Positions 1-6,666 are shown, numbered from the stretch's first letter. The stretch is 14,260 nucleotides of DNA from Rhodopirellula sp. (GCA_002714565.1 PAXU01000113.1:1-14260); one strand, 5' to 3'. The notes: generated by a model from the letters alone, not told the origin. A program made the numbers and translations.

Positions 1-660
1 GAGGGCAGGCAGGGGTACGTGGTCGCACCACGTGTTGATGCAGGCGATGACGATGTTGCAAACGTCCAGCAGTTATACGAAGCCTTAACCAATGGCGAAT
101 TATCAGATTTTCGAGTGGGCCTACTGCATGGCAGGTTGTCACCGAATGAAAAGACTGAAGTAATGCAGTCGTTTGCTAACGGTGAATATCAGGTTCTCGT
201 TACGACACAGGTAATCGAGGTCGGGATCAACGTACCAAATGCAACAGTCATGACCATTGAAGACGGCCATCTTTTTGGACTCTCACAGCTGCACCAATTG
301 CGAGGACGTGTTCGCCGCGGGATATTTCCCGGCTACGTGTGCGTTTTTGGACAACCAGGAACTGAGCATGCTGATGAAAAACTGACGGCCTTCGTGGAGC
401 ACCTTGATGGATTCAAGCTGGCGGAAATTGACTTTAACCTGCGCGGCCCGGGTGACCTGTTTGGTGTCCGCCAGCATGGTATGCCACCACTTCGTGTTGC
501 TGATCTGCGGAGTGACAGGTTGTTACTCGAGCAGGCTCGCACAGATGCACAAGCCATGATGGATCATGATCCGGGACTCAATGATATTCACTTCATTAAA
601 CTGAGAAAGCAGGTCTTGAAGCGATACGGCACGGTTCTGGACATGGGAGATGTCGGTTAA
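1..660 (+). CDS. recG: ATP-dependent DNA helicase RecG, C-terminal part (5' end outside window)
   Basis: This is the last 219 codons of RecG, the superfamily 2 helicase that remodels stalled replication forks and branched recombination intermediates in the cytoplasm. The frame is open from base 1 (E-G-R-Q-G-Y), so the gene continues to the left and the GTG at 19 is not its start. The visible part is the second RecA-like domain: G-L-L-H-G-R-L (motif IV region), V-L-V-T-T-Q-V-I-E-V-G-I-N-V-P-N-A (motif V) and Q-L-H-Q-L-R-G-R-V-R-R-G (motif VI, bases 286-321). It is followed by the RecG-specific D-F-N-L-R-G-P-G-D-L-F-G-V-R-Q segment. Motif VI has Arg where E. coli RecG has Gly (GRVGRG). The stop lies 15 nt from the convergent stop of rnhA, and no clear terminator is seen between them. 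Confidence 0.96.
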   Translation, partial: EGRQGYVVAPRVDAGDDDVANVQQLYEALTNGELSDFRVGLLHGRLSPNEKTEVMQSFANGEYQVLVTTQVIEVGINVPNATVMTIEDGHLFGLSQLHQLRGRVRRGIFPGYVCVFGQPGTEHADEKLTAFVEHLDGFKLAEIDFNLRGPGDLFGVRQHGMPPLRVADLRSDRLLLEQARTDAQAMMDHDPGLNDIHFIKLRKQVLKRYGTVLDMGDVG

Positions 661-675
661 CGTATGAAATGTTGA

Positions 676-1125
676 CTATAGATACTTCTGATAGGCTTCA
701 ACCGCGAGGCCGTCGACCAGATCATTTTCTTCGTGTCCGCTATGCCCTTTGACGCGAGTGTATTTCACATGGTGGATTTCCAGCAGAGCATCTAGTTGTT
801 GCCAAAGTTCGACGTTTTTGACCGGCACAAGCTTTTTCTTTTCTTTACGCTTCCAACCGTTCGCCTTCCATTTACTCATCCACTCGGTCATACCTTTGCC
901 GACGTAGACGCTATCGGTAAACAGCTCAACATGACATGGCTTGTTAAGTGCCTTGAGTCCTTCAATGACCGCCTGTAATTCCATTCGGTTATTGGTCGTT
1001 TCAGGTTCTGCACCGGAATCCTGTTTTTCTTTTCCGGTTGCCAAATGGCGTAACAGGTAACCCCAGCCTCCAGGCCCAGGATTTCCGCTACAGCCACCAT
1101 CGGTAAAAAGATAAATCTCAACCAT
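676..1125 (-). CDS. rnhA: Ribonuclease HI
   Basis: This 149-residue protein has the normal bacterial RNase HI length and hydrolyses the RNA strand of RNA-DNA hybrids in the cytoplasm. The N-terminal signature T-D-G-G-C-S-G-N-P-G-P-G-G-W-G is present. The metal-binding carboxylates are D9, E49 (in N-N-R-M-E-L), D71 (F-T-D-S) and D135, with the catalytic-loop histidine H128 in V-K-G-H-S-G. A basic K/R/W-rich stretch at residues 82-98 matches the basic protrusion that contacts the hybrid. The ATG at 1123-1125 has a GGAG seven bases upstream (complement of 1133-1136). The gene follows purD on the same strand after a 26-nt gap, so the two are probably co-transcribed. Confidence 0.97.
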   Translation of the reverse strand: MVEIYLFTDGGCSGNPGPGGWGYLLRHLATGKEKQDSGAEPETTNNRMELQAVIEGLKALNKPCHVELFTDSVYVGKGMTEWMSKWKANGWKRKEKKKLVPVKNVELWQQLDALLEIHHVKYTRVKGHSGHEENDLVDGLAVEAYQKYL

Positions 1126-1151
1126 CGAGCGTCTCCGTTGAGGTGGTGTGG

Positions 1152-2444
1152 CTAATTCAGTGCCTTGTCAGAAATGTCCGTACGGTACCATCCACCTTGC
1201 CATGAGATTTTACTTACAGCTTCATAAGCACGACTCTTGGCCTCGGCGATCGATTCACCCGCAGCAGTGATGCCAAGGACACGACCACCGGCATTTACGG
1301 TTGCACCACGATCCGATAGCGTTGTTCCGGCATGGAATACTTTTACATCCTCCAGTACATCGGCATTTGATATCCCATCAATCGCGTGCCCTTTTTCGTA
1401 GGACTCCGGATAGCCTTCGCTGGCCATGACGACGCACACGGTCGGACGCGGGTCCCATTGAAGGGCATCCAGTTGATCGAGTGTTCCGTCTATGGTGGCA
1501 AGCATGATATCAACAATGTCAGTTTTTAGACGCATCAACAAGGGTTGACACTCGGGATCTCCGAAGCGGACATTGTATTCGAGAACCTTTGGGCCCTGAG
1601 ATGTCATCATGAGTCCAGCGTAGAGAACACCTTTAAACGGTGTGCCTTGTTTATTCATTTGATGCACCGTCGGAACCAACACGTGTTCTTCGATCCAATC
1701 CATATCGTCCTCAGTCACGATCGGCGCCGGACAATATGCACCCATTCCACCGGTATTGGGTCCGGTGTCCCCGTCGAATGCAGGTTTGTGATCTTGTGCG
1801 GCGGGTAATGTAACGATGGTCTGCCCGTCGGTGATGGCTAGGACGCTTGCCTCCTGACCGTGTAAGCACTCTTCAATGATCAAACTGGCTCCCGCTTCAC
1901 CGAAAATTTTCTGATTTGCGATGCGGTCAATGGCATCGAGTGCTTCCTGACGTGTTTGGCAAACGGATACACCTTTACCTGCGGCAAGACCATCAGCTTT
2001 GACCACAACCGGGCTATAGTCCTTTTCGTCCGGAAATCGTTCCATGATATGGCGTGCAGCGTTTTCACCATCAGTGAAAGACTGGTAGCTGGCTGTCGGG
2101 ATATTTGCTGCAATGAGTACTTGTTTACAAAATGTCTTGCTACCTTCTAGTTGTGCTGCTGCCTGATTAGGGCCGAACGCCTTGATACCAGCAGATTCAA
2201 GAGCGTCGACAAGTCCGTCGACTAATGGTGCTTCCGGCCCAACAACGACGAGTCCGATACGCTTCCTTTCACAAAACCAAATAACTGATCTAGCATCGGA
2301 CGCATCCAGGTCCACGTTTTCCGCATCAGATGCCGTTCCAGCATTTCCAGGTGCGACAAATACGGACTGCACTTTTGGGCTTTGATTGATCTTCCATGCC
2401 AACGCATGCTCACGACCACCACTGCCAATTATCAGGACGTTCAT
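1152..2444 (-). CDS. purD: Phosphoribosylamine-glycine ligase (GAR synthetase)
   Basis: This is a 430-residue ATP-grasp enzyme of purine synthesis that joins glycine to 5-phosphoribosylamine with ATP. Its length matches E. coli PurD. Seen in order are the N-terminal G-S-G-G-R-E-H-A (residues 7-14), the ATP-grasp segment K-A-D-G-L-A-A-G-K-G (149-158), a D-H-K-P-A-F-D-G-D-T-G-P-N-T-G-G-M-G stretch near 218-235, and the signature R-F-G-D-P-E-C-Q (about 293-300). I chose the ATG at 2444, which gives the usual M-N-V-L-I-I-G-S start and has GGA seven bases upstream; an in-frame TTG at 2450 would add only two residues. It is the first gene of a minus-strand pair with rnhA. All key motifs are intact. 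Confidence 0.98.
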   Translation of the reverse strand: MNVLIIGSGGREHALAWKINQSPKVQSVFVAPGNAGTASDAENVDLDASDARSVIWFCERKRIGLVVVGPEAPLVDGLVDALESAGIKAFGPNQAAAQLEGSKTFCKQVLIAANIPTASYQSFTDGENAARHIMERFPDEKDYSPVVVKADGLAAGKGVSVCQTRQEALDAIDRIANQKIFGEAGASLIIEECLHGQEASVLAITDGQTIVTLPAAQDHKPAFDGDTGPNTGGMGAYCPAPIVTEDDMDWIEEHVLVPTVHQMNKQGTPFKGVLYAGLMMTSQGPKVLEYNVRFGDPECQPLLMRLKTDIVDIMLATIDGTLDQLDALQWDPRPTVCVVMASEGYPESYEKGHAIDGISNADVLEDVKVFHAGTTLSDRGATVNAGGRVLGITAAGESIAEAKSRAYEAVSKISWQGGWYRTDISDKALN

Positions 2445-2660
2445 ACTCAATTCCGACTAACAGGTGATTTAATTTTGCAATAAATTCTTAGAATTCGCGT
2501 TAGACTAGCGTCAGGTCAGTGCGAAAAATCGCAAGGTCTACGCAATGTGTTGCTACTACTTATATACGAATCTGCGAAGTGTTAAACCCACCGTGACATG
2601 GGATTCTTTTTGGAATGTAAGTTCTAATTCAACCATAATTCAGTGAATCTTCGATTCGAC

Positions 2661-2746
2661 ATTTGCCGGTAAGACAGGTCACAGCACATAAGCCGCAATT
2701 TATGTCTCAAGTTGTTGGCAAATATTATCCGAAAAACCTATTTTTC
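2661..2746 (+). other. Nested inverted repeat followed by an A/T hairpin (possible RNA element)
   Basis: ATTTGCC (2661-2667) is exactly complementary to GGCAAAT (2717-2723). Inside this pair, ACATAA (2686-2691) is complementary to TTATGT (2700-2705), giving an interrupted hairpin of about 63 nt. Eight bases further on, GAAAAA-CCTA-TTTTTC (2731-2746) forms a second small hairpin made almost only of A-T pairs. Either strand could be the functional one; plus is given only because the larger RNA candidate downstream is plus. The repeats are short enough for chance in AT-rich DNA to be a real alternative. Confidence 0.25.
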
Positions 2747-2818
2747 CATCGATGTGGGTACTACAGACGAAAAGACCGGATTGATAGACTAAGAGGAAAT
2801 CTACCGACATTCGGCTAG

Positions 2819-2941
2819 AAAACGGGGGGCAAGGTAAGCCTTGAACCCGGTCATGCCCGATCAAGTATTGTTGCTGGTGAGCGGATGGAGTCCGCGATGC
2901 TTGGCAATGGTAATCGGTTGGGGGTGCAAATCCCGTTTTTT
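2819..2941 (+). ncRNA. Candidate structured small RNA of about 120 nt, family not recognised
   Basis: AAAACGGG (2819-2826) pairs with CCCGTTTT (2932-2939), closing the whole segment, and the 3' strand runs into a six-T stretch (2936-2941) as in an intrinsic terminator. Inside lies a CAAGG-TAAG-CCTTG hairpin (2830-2843). A longer arm follows: CCGAT (2857-2861) with ATCGG (2913-2917), a CAAG bulge, then 2866-2874 with 2904-2912 (nine pairs including three G-U), capped by GCGGA-TGGAG-TCCGC (2881-2895). GA steps face each other (2879-2880 and 2896-2897), which would allow tandem sheared G-A pairs as in kink-turns. It does not match tRNA, 5S, SRP, tmRNA or RNase P RNA as I know them. It could be a free small RNA or part of the operon's leader. 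The folding was done by eye. Confidence 0.35.
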
Positions 2942-2964
2942 ACTTAAATGTTGCTAGACTGGGA

Positions 2965-2982
2965 TTGTGAAAAAAATCACAA
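2965..2982. promoter_or_regulatory. Perfect palindromic operator of CRP/FNR-superfamily type (CRP/HcpR-like)
   Basis: TTGTGA-AAAAAA-TCACAA is a perfect inverted repeat. It has the TGTGA-N6-TCACA layout of CRP sites and equals the TTGTGA-N6-TCACAA form described for the nitrosative-stress and anaerobic regulator HcpR. It lies 114 bp before the ATG of the Rieske gene, the first gene of the probable respiratory operon, and just downstream of the T-run that ends the RNA candidate. GACT (2957-2960) and AGTC (2983-2986) add an outer pairing, so an RNA hairpin is an alternative reading. Whether it activates or represses cannot be told, because the promoter was not located. Confidence 0.5.
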
Positions 2983-3096
2983 AGTCCTAAAAGATTACCT
3001 TTCCCAGCAGGCATGGAATTTTCGGCAGACGCTGTTTGCCGACAGATTTGATGCAGGCGACTAATACACACATTGAGAAACTACTGGGATGGTTTC

Positions 3097-4260
3097 ATGG
3101 TAGACAAGAACGACTTGTCAGTCGACGAAATCCTCGCGATGTGTCGTCAAATCGACGGCGGCGGTTCTGCTGCGCCTGCTGAGCCCGTTGCTGAACCAGC
3201 TAGTGAGCCGGTGGGTGAGTCACCTGCACCTGAAACGACAGCAGATGCAGAGCCTGTTGCAAGTAAACCTGCTGAAAGTGTGGATCCCTCATCGATGTCA
3301 GTTGACGACATCCTAGCTGCAGCCCGCGGTGGTGCAGCGGAATCCGAAGCACCTGCTGCTGAAGAGTCAGAACCAGCACCTGTTGAAGCGGCCGACGATA
3401 CTCCGGCACCGGCAGCAGTCGGACCGATGGAGACTTCCGGAATGTCTGTCGATGATATTCTTGCCGCAGCCCGAGGTGGTGGCGGTGGTGCGAAGCCCGC
3501 TGCTGCTAAACCTAAAGCGGCAAAACCGAAGCCCGCCGCACCAGTTGCCGCGGCTAAAGAAGCCGCTGAGCCTGATGCCCCGGTCGGACCGCGAGATACG
3601 TCAAGTATTTTGGCTGCGGCTCGCAAACCAGTGCAGCGTGGACCGAAAACATTTGAAACAACGGACGAAAAACCTGCTGCTGTTAAGCCTAAGCTTGAAG
3701 TACCGCCGATGCCAAAGCGTCCGGTGCTTGCGACGGAGCCCGAGAAAGGGAGTGACCGTCGTGGATTTCTCTCCGTCTTGCTTGGAACACCACTTGCCGT
3801 AGGTTTTACGTCACTTGCTGTAACGCACGTGTTGTGGTTGTTAGGGTTAGCGAGATTCCTGTTTCCAAACGTGTTGACGGAACCTCCGACGAACTTCAAA
3901 GTCGGTTTCCCAGGTGACTATTCACCAGGGCAGGTGGAAGCAAAATACAAAGCTCAGTTTGGTATTTGGGTCGTGCGATTTGAATACCAGGGCGAGCCAC
4001 AGATATATGCACTAAAGTCAGTTTGCACGCACTTGGGTTGCACCCCGAACTGGCTTGAAGGTGAACAAAAGTTTAAGTGTCCGTGCCACGGTAGTGGTTT
4101 TTATAAGGACGGCGTTAACTTCGAAGGGCCCGCACCGCGTCCGCTTGAGCGTTATGCGATTCGTGTGGCAGATGATGGGCAGTTGGAAGTTGATAAGAGT
4201 CGTAAGTTCAACGAAGAGTTAGGGCAGTGGGCTGACAATAGTTCATTCGTTCCTGTTTAA
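3097..4260 (+). CDS. qcrA: Rieske 2Fe-2S protein of a cytochrome bc/b6-type complex, with long repeat-bearing cytosolic N-terminus
   Basis: This is the high-potential iron-sulphur subunit that accepts the first electron from quinol at the Qo site. The C-terminal domain has both cluster boxes: C-T-H-L-G-C (ligands C310, H312; disulphide C315) and C-P-C-H-G-S-G-F (ligands C328, H331; disulphide C330). A Tat-like S-D-R-R-G-F-L motif (R221-R222) precedes one membrane helix at about 225-258. The first 220 residues, presumably cytoplasmic, are Ala/Pro/Glu/Lys-rich and carry a repeated motif: L-S-V-D-E-I-L-A-M-C-R (7-17), M-S-V-D-D-I-L-A-A-A-R (67-77 and 116-126) and D-T-S-S-I-L-A-A-A-R (167-176). 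I chose the ATG at 3097 because the motif begins right after it and GGGATGG lies upstream; an in-frame TTG at 3073 would add eight residues. At 387 residues it is about twice the usual Rieske length because of the tail. Confidence 0.94.
   Translation: MVDKNDLSVDEILAMCRQIDGGGSAAPAEPVAEPASEPVGESPAPETTADAEPVASKPAESVDPSSMSVDDILAAARGGAAESEAPAAEESEPAPVEAADDTPAPAAVGPMETSGMSVDDILAAARGGGGGAKPAAAKPKAAKPKPAAPVAAAKEAAEPDAPVGPRDTSSILAAARKPVQRGPKTFETTDEKPAAVKPKLEVPPMPKRPVLATEPEKGSDRRGFLSVLLGTPLAVGFTSLAVTHVLWLLGLARFLFPNVLTEPPTNFKVGFPGDYSPGQVEAKYKAQFGIWVVRFEYQGEPQIYALKSVCTHLGCTPNWLEGEQKFKCPCHGSGFYKDGVNFEGPAPRPLERYAIRVADDGQLEVDKSRKFNEELGQWADNSSFVPV
3115..3624 (+). repeat. Four copies of an S-V-D-D-I-L-A-A-A-R peptide repeat within the Rieske gene
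   Basis: The copies are at 3115-3147 (LSVDEILAMCR), 3295-3327 and 3442-3474 (both MSVDDILAAAR, followed by GG), and 3595-3624 (DTSSILAAAR, degenerate). They are separated by 120-150 bp of Ala/Pro/Glu/Lys-rich linker. The two central copies are identical in protein but differ at synonymous positions, so they are not a recent duplication and look conserved by selection. Each could form a short amphipathic helix. The function is unknown. Confidence 0.85.
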
Positions 4261-4334
4261 GTTCGCGTTGTTTTGCCTCAGTAGATATTACATCGTTAGA
4301 TTTAGAATTAAATAGAAGTTAGGTTGCTCGAGAA

Positions 4335-5111
4335 ATGCCATCACTTGGTGAAATTATCCGCAACTCGCAAATCTGGAAGAGTATATTCCGTCACCCGGCT
4401 CCGGTAGACCGCCGAAACCGTGTTGTCGTAATGTTGACAAACTTCTTCCTGCATCTGCACCCTGTATCCATCAAGAAGCAGGGTATTTCCCTTAGCTATA
4501 CGTGGTGTATGGGTGGGGTTACTTTCTTTCTGTTCTTGGTTGAGACCATCACCGGCGTCCTGTTGATGTTCTATTATCGACCGACGATTGAATGGGCTTA
4601 TACCGATATTTTAGCCCTCCGAGATGTGACTTCCTTAGGGATACTGCGCGAGCTCCACAGGTGGGGTGCGCACGCAATGGTAATTACTGTGTGGTTGCAT
4701 ATGTATCGGGTGTTCCTGACCGGAAGTTATAAGCCCCCGAGGGAGTTTAATTGGGTGGTTGGAGTGATCCTGTTACTGCTCACGCTCCTGTTGTCGTTTA
4801 CGGGTTATTTGCTGCCATGGGATCAGTTAGCTATTTGGGCTATTACGGTTGGATCTAATATGGCACGTGCAACCCCGTTCCTTGGGCATGAAGGACCTGG
4901 TGCACAACTGCTTACCGTCGGAGGTATCGACATGATTACCAATGCATCGGATGCCCGGTTTGGGCTGCTTGGTGCGCGGTTTGTAGGCGAGGAGACACTT
5001 AATCGTTTTTACGTATTGCACTGCATAGCTATCCCGCTCGGGGCAGCGTTGCTGTTAGCCATTCACTTCTGGCGTGTACGTAAAGACGGTGGAATAAGCG
5101 GTCCACTGTAG
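4335..5111 (+). CDS. qcrB: Cytochrome b6-type subunit (N-terminal four-helix cytochrome b, two b haems plus probable haem c(n))
   Basis: This 258-residue membrane protein binds the two b haems that carry electrons across the membrane from the Qo to the Qi site. The ligand pairs are H108 (E-L-H-R-W) with H122 ([11 protein letters not shown]), spaced as in cytochrome b6, and H229 (V-L-H-C) with H244 (A-I-H-F-W). The 14-residue gap between the second pair is the b6-type spacing. The C-terminus G-G-I-S-G-P-L closely resembles that of chloroplast b6, and F-Y-Y-R-P-T is shared too. C58 in W-C-M-G-G-V-T aligns with b6 Cys35, which covalently holds haem c(n)/c(i). Hydrophobic helices lie near 54-80, 110-130, 138-162 and 229-247. 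GAG lies just before the ATG. It follows the Rieske gene by 74 nt and precedes the subunit-IV-like gene, as expected for a split cytochrome b. Confidence 0.95.
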   Translation: MPSLGEIIRNSQIWKSIFRHPAPVDRRNRVVVMLTNFFLHLHPVSIKKQGISLSYTWCMGGVTFFLFLVETITGVLLMFYYRPTIEWAYTDILALRDVTSLGILRELHRWGAHAMVITVWLHMYRVFLTGSYKPPREFNWVVGVILLLLTLLLSFTGYLLPWDQLAIWAITVGSNMARATPFLGHEGPGAQLLTVGGIDMITNASDARFGLLGARFVGEETLNRFYVLHCIAIPLGAALLLAIHFWRVRKDGGISGPL

Positions 5112-5165
5112 TCACTGCTCTATGGTAGTGCTGCCTGTTGGTAACATAATTAAAAACAGATATCG

Positions 5166-5179
5166 GGGTTTGGAAACCC
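5166..5179. other. Short GC-containing hairpin between the two cytochrome b genes
   Basis: GGGTTT-GG-AAACCC is a perfect inverted repeat (stem of five to six pairs with a minimal loop) in the 101-nt gap between the cytochrome b6-type gene and the subunit-IV-like gene. No T-run follows, so it is not a standard intrinsic terminator. It could stabilise or mark processing of the operon mRNA, or be chance. Confidence 0.3.
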
Positions 5180-5212
5180 TGTGAGATAAAAACGGAAAAC
5201 GGCAAGTACGCC

Positions 5213-6559
5213 ATGCATGGTTACGAGACAGTTCAGGAATTTTTTTACCGGATACGCGGTTTTCTGGGTGCGTATTATCTCACCCTCGCGGTGATGAATT
5301 CGTTGTATGCCTTGTACCAGTGGAAGGTTAAGGGGAACAAGAAAGCCGCTTTAGTATGGGTGGCTGTGGCTATCGTTTTCACGATCATGTCACCAATAGC
5401 GGCCAGCGGAAATGAGGGTGTTATGCAGCTCATTTCTATTCCGCAGGTGTTCAGAGATTTGTTTGACTCGGCAATGGATCCAGCGACATATACTCTGGGC
5501 AGTCTGGTTGTGCTCGGCGTGCTTTACAAGTTCAGAGAGTTTTTCGTGCAGCCTGTGGTGGCATGGGTTGGATTGAATCTGGCCTTGCTGTTTATGGGGC
5601 TATCCATGACCGACGTGGATTTCGCCGCAATTGTGACTAAACCAGATAATGTTCCAATTGTTGGTTTAATTTTCCTGCTTGGATTCTTTACCTGGTTGGC
5701 AACATATAAGGCAGTCGAGAATGACAAGCGAATTGCTCGTGTCGAAAGACCACTCGAGGCGCTCGACGACGAAAAAGTTCTAGTATGGCCGGATCTGGTT
5801 TATACGGAATTGATCTGCATGGTGGCCTTGACCGCATTTATGCTGCTTTGGGCTATCGGATTGCAGGCACCACTTGAAGAGCCAGCAAGTAGCGTAAAGA
5901 CGCCTAACCCATCAAAGGCACCATGGTATTTCCTCGGTTTGCAGGAAATGTTGGTGTACTACGATCCCTGGATGGCAGGGGTTGTGCTGCCCAGTATGGT
6001 GGTTGCCGGGTTAATGGCGATTCCATATATCGATTTCAATAAACGTGGAAATGGTTATTACACCATTAAAGAACGGGAGTTCAGTTACATCACATTTCAG
6101 GTTGGGTTCCTTGTGTTGTGGGTCACCCTGATTGTGATGGGTACATTCCTGCGTGGGCCAAACTGGAACTTCTTTGGGATATATGAAACCTGGGATGTCC
6201 ATAAAGTAGAGGCAATGAACAATGTGGATTTGTCTCAGTATGTATGGGTAAACGGGTTAGGAATGCCACTTCCCAGGCCAGGGCCGGAAGATGGATTCCT
6301 AATGTCACTAGGGACGATTCTGCTGCGCGAATCTGTTGGAATTATTTTGGTCGTGCTTTATTTTGCGATTATTCCACCGCTGATGGCGTTAAAGATTAAG
6401 TTCTTTGGCAGGATGTATAAACAAATGGGTTTGATCCGGTTTATGGTCATGGCGCAGTTATTGCTTTGGATGGCATTGTTGCCAATCAAGATGCTTTTGC
6501 GTTGGACGGTGGATATGAAGTACTTCATATCGATTCCGGAGTACTTCCTTAACTTTTAG
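5213..6559 (+). CDS. Subunit-IV-like cytochrome b C-terminal protein with extra N- and C-terminal membrane helices
   Basis: Residues about 188-275 resemble the C-terminal half of cytochrome b (subunit IV of b6f), which completes the Qo quinol pocket: V-W-P-D-L-V-Y-T-E-L, E-E-P-A-S-S-V-K-T-P-N-P, then A-P-W-Y (236-239) where mitochondrial and b6f proteins have P-E-W-Y. At 448 residues it is far longer than subunit IV (about 160). The first 180 residues add several hydrophobic helices (about 18-35, 44-62, 93-106, 114-131, 146-165) without any histidine, so no haem is expected there. Two further helices lie at about 366-392 and 408-428. No CxxCH is present, unlike Bacillus QcrC. The ribosome-binding site is weak. 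The neighbours are the b6-type subunit upstream and the octahaem cytochrome downstream. Confidence 0.9.
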   Translation: MHGYETVQEFFYRIRGFLGAYYLTLAVMNSLYALYQWKVKGNKKAALVWVAVAIVFTIMSPIAASGNEGVMQLISIPQVFRDLFDSAMDPATYTLGSLVVLGVLYKFREFFVQPVVAWVGLNLALLFMGLSMTDVDFAAIVTKPDNVPIVGLIFLLGFFTWLATYKAVENDKRIARVERPLEALDDEKVLVWPDLVYTELICMVALTAFMLLWAIGLQAPLEEPASSVKTPNPSKAPWYFLGLQEMLVYYDPWMAGVVLPSMVVAGLMAIPYIDFNKRGNGYYTIKEREFSYITFQVGFLVLWVTLIVMGTFLRGPNWNFFGIYETWDVHKVEAMNNVDLSQYVWVNGLGMPLPRPGPEDGFLMSLGTILLRESVGIILVVLYFAIIPPLMALKIKFFGRMYKQMGLIRFMVMAQLLLWMALLPIKMLLRWTVDMKYFISIPEYFLNF

Positions 6560-6666
6560 ATATTGCAGATGTTGTGTCGGAATTGCCGTTGGTGATCCTG
6601 ACTTGATTAAAACCACAAGCTGTCCATAGCACCGCATAGGTCAATCGGACGGAGTAACATTAACCG

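Larger units (their letters stand above)
2445..3096. other. 650-bp intergenic region, no convincing protein gene, rich in inverted repeats
   Basis: This gap separates divergent purD (minus) from the respiratory operon (plus), so it should hold promoters for both. No open frame here has a ribosome-binding site plus a recognisable protein. Besides the three elements listed separately, small inverted repeats are visible: AATTC-TTA-GAATT near 2485-2497, GCGA-AAAA-TCGC at 2521-2532, and GAATC-TTC-GATTC at 2645-2657. I could not assign a confident -35/-10 pair for either direction. Confidence 0.7.

Noticed and set aside
2448..2450. TTG as start codon of purD
   Set aside because: The ATG six bases downstream gives the family's usual N-terminus and has better ribosome-binding-site spacing.
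2874..2900. Resemblance to a hammerhead ribozyme core (CTGGTGA, stem, CGATGC)
   Set aside because: The hammerhead core needs CUGAUGA and GAAA. Both are altered here and stems I and III with a cleavage site are not found.
2916..2935. T-arm-like GGTGCAAATCC as sign of a tRNA
   Set aside because: No acceptor stem, anticodon arm or D arm can be built at the right distances. The stem is only three to four pairs and the segment fits the closing helix of the RNA candidate.
2819..2941. 5S rRNA or SRP RNA for the 120-nt structured segment
   Set aside because: The length and closed ends recall 5S, and GAACCCGGTCA recalls SRP RNA. However, the first internal element is a small local hairpin, the 5S helix II/III order is absent, and the SRP AGCAGCC and tetraloop core are missing.
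3329..3802. 157-codon plus-strand frame overlapping the Rieske gene
   Set aside because: It is a shifted frame inside a gene with clear Rieske motifs, and its product has no recognisable features.
3147..3899. 250-codon open frame on the minus strand across the Rieske gene
   Set aside because: It is the antisense of the Ala/Pro/Glu-rich tail. The GC-rich codons of that tail avoid stops on the other strand, and the product is Ser/Gly/Ala low-complexity with no domain or ribosome-binding site.
5166..5179. Intrinsic terminator between the two cytochrome b genes
   Set aside because: The hairpin is short and no T-run follows; the genes on both sides belong to one complex.
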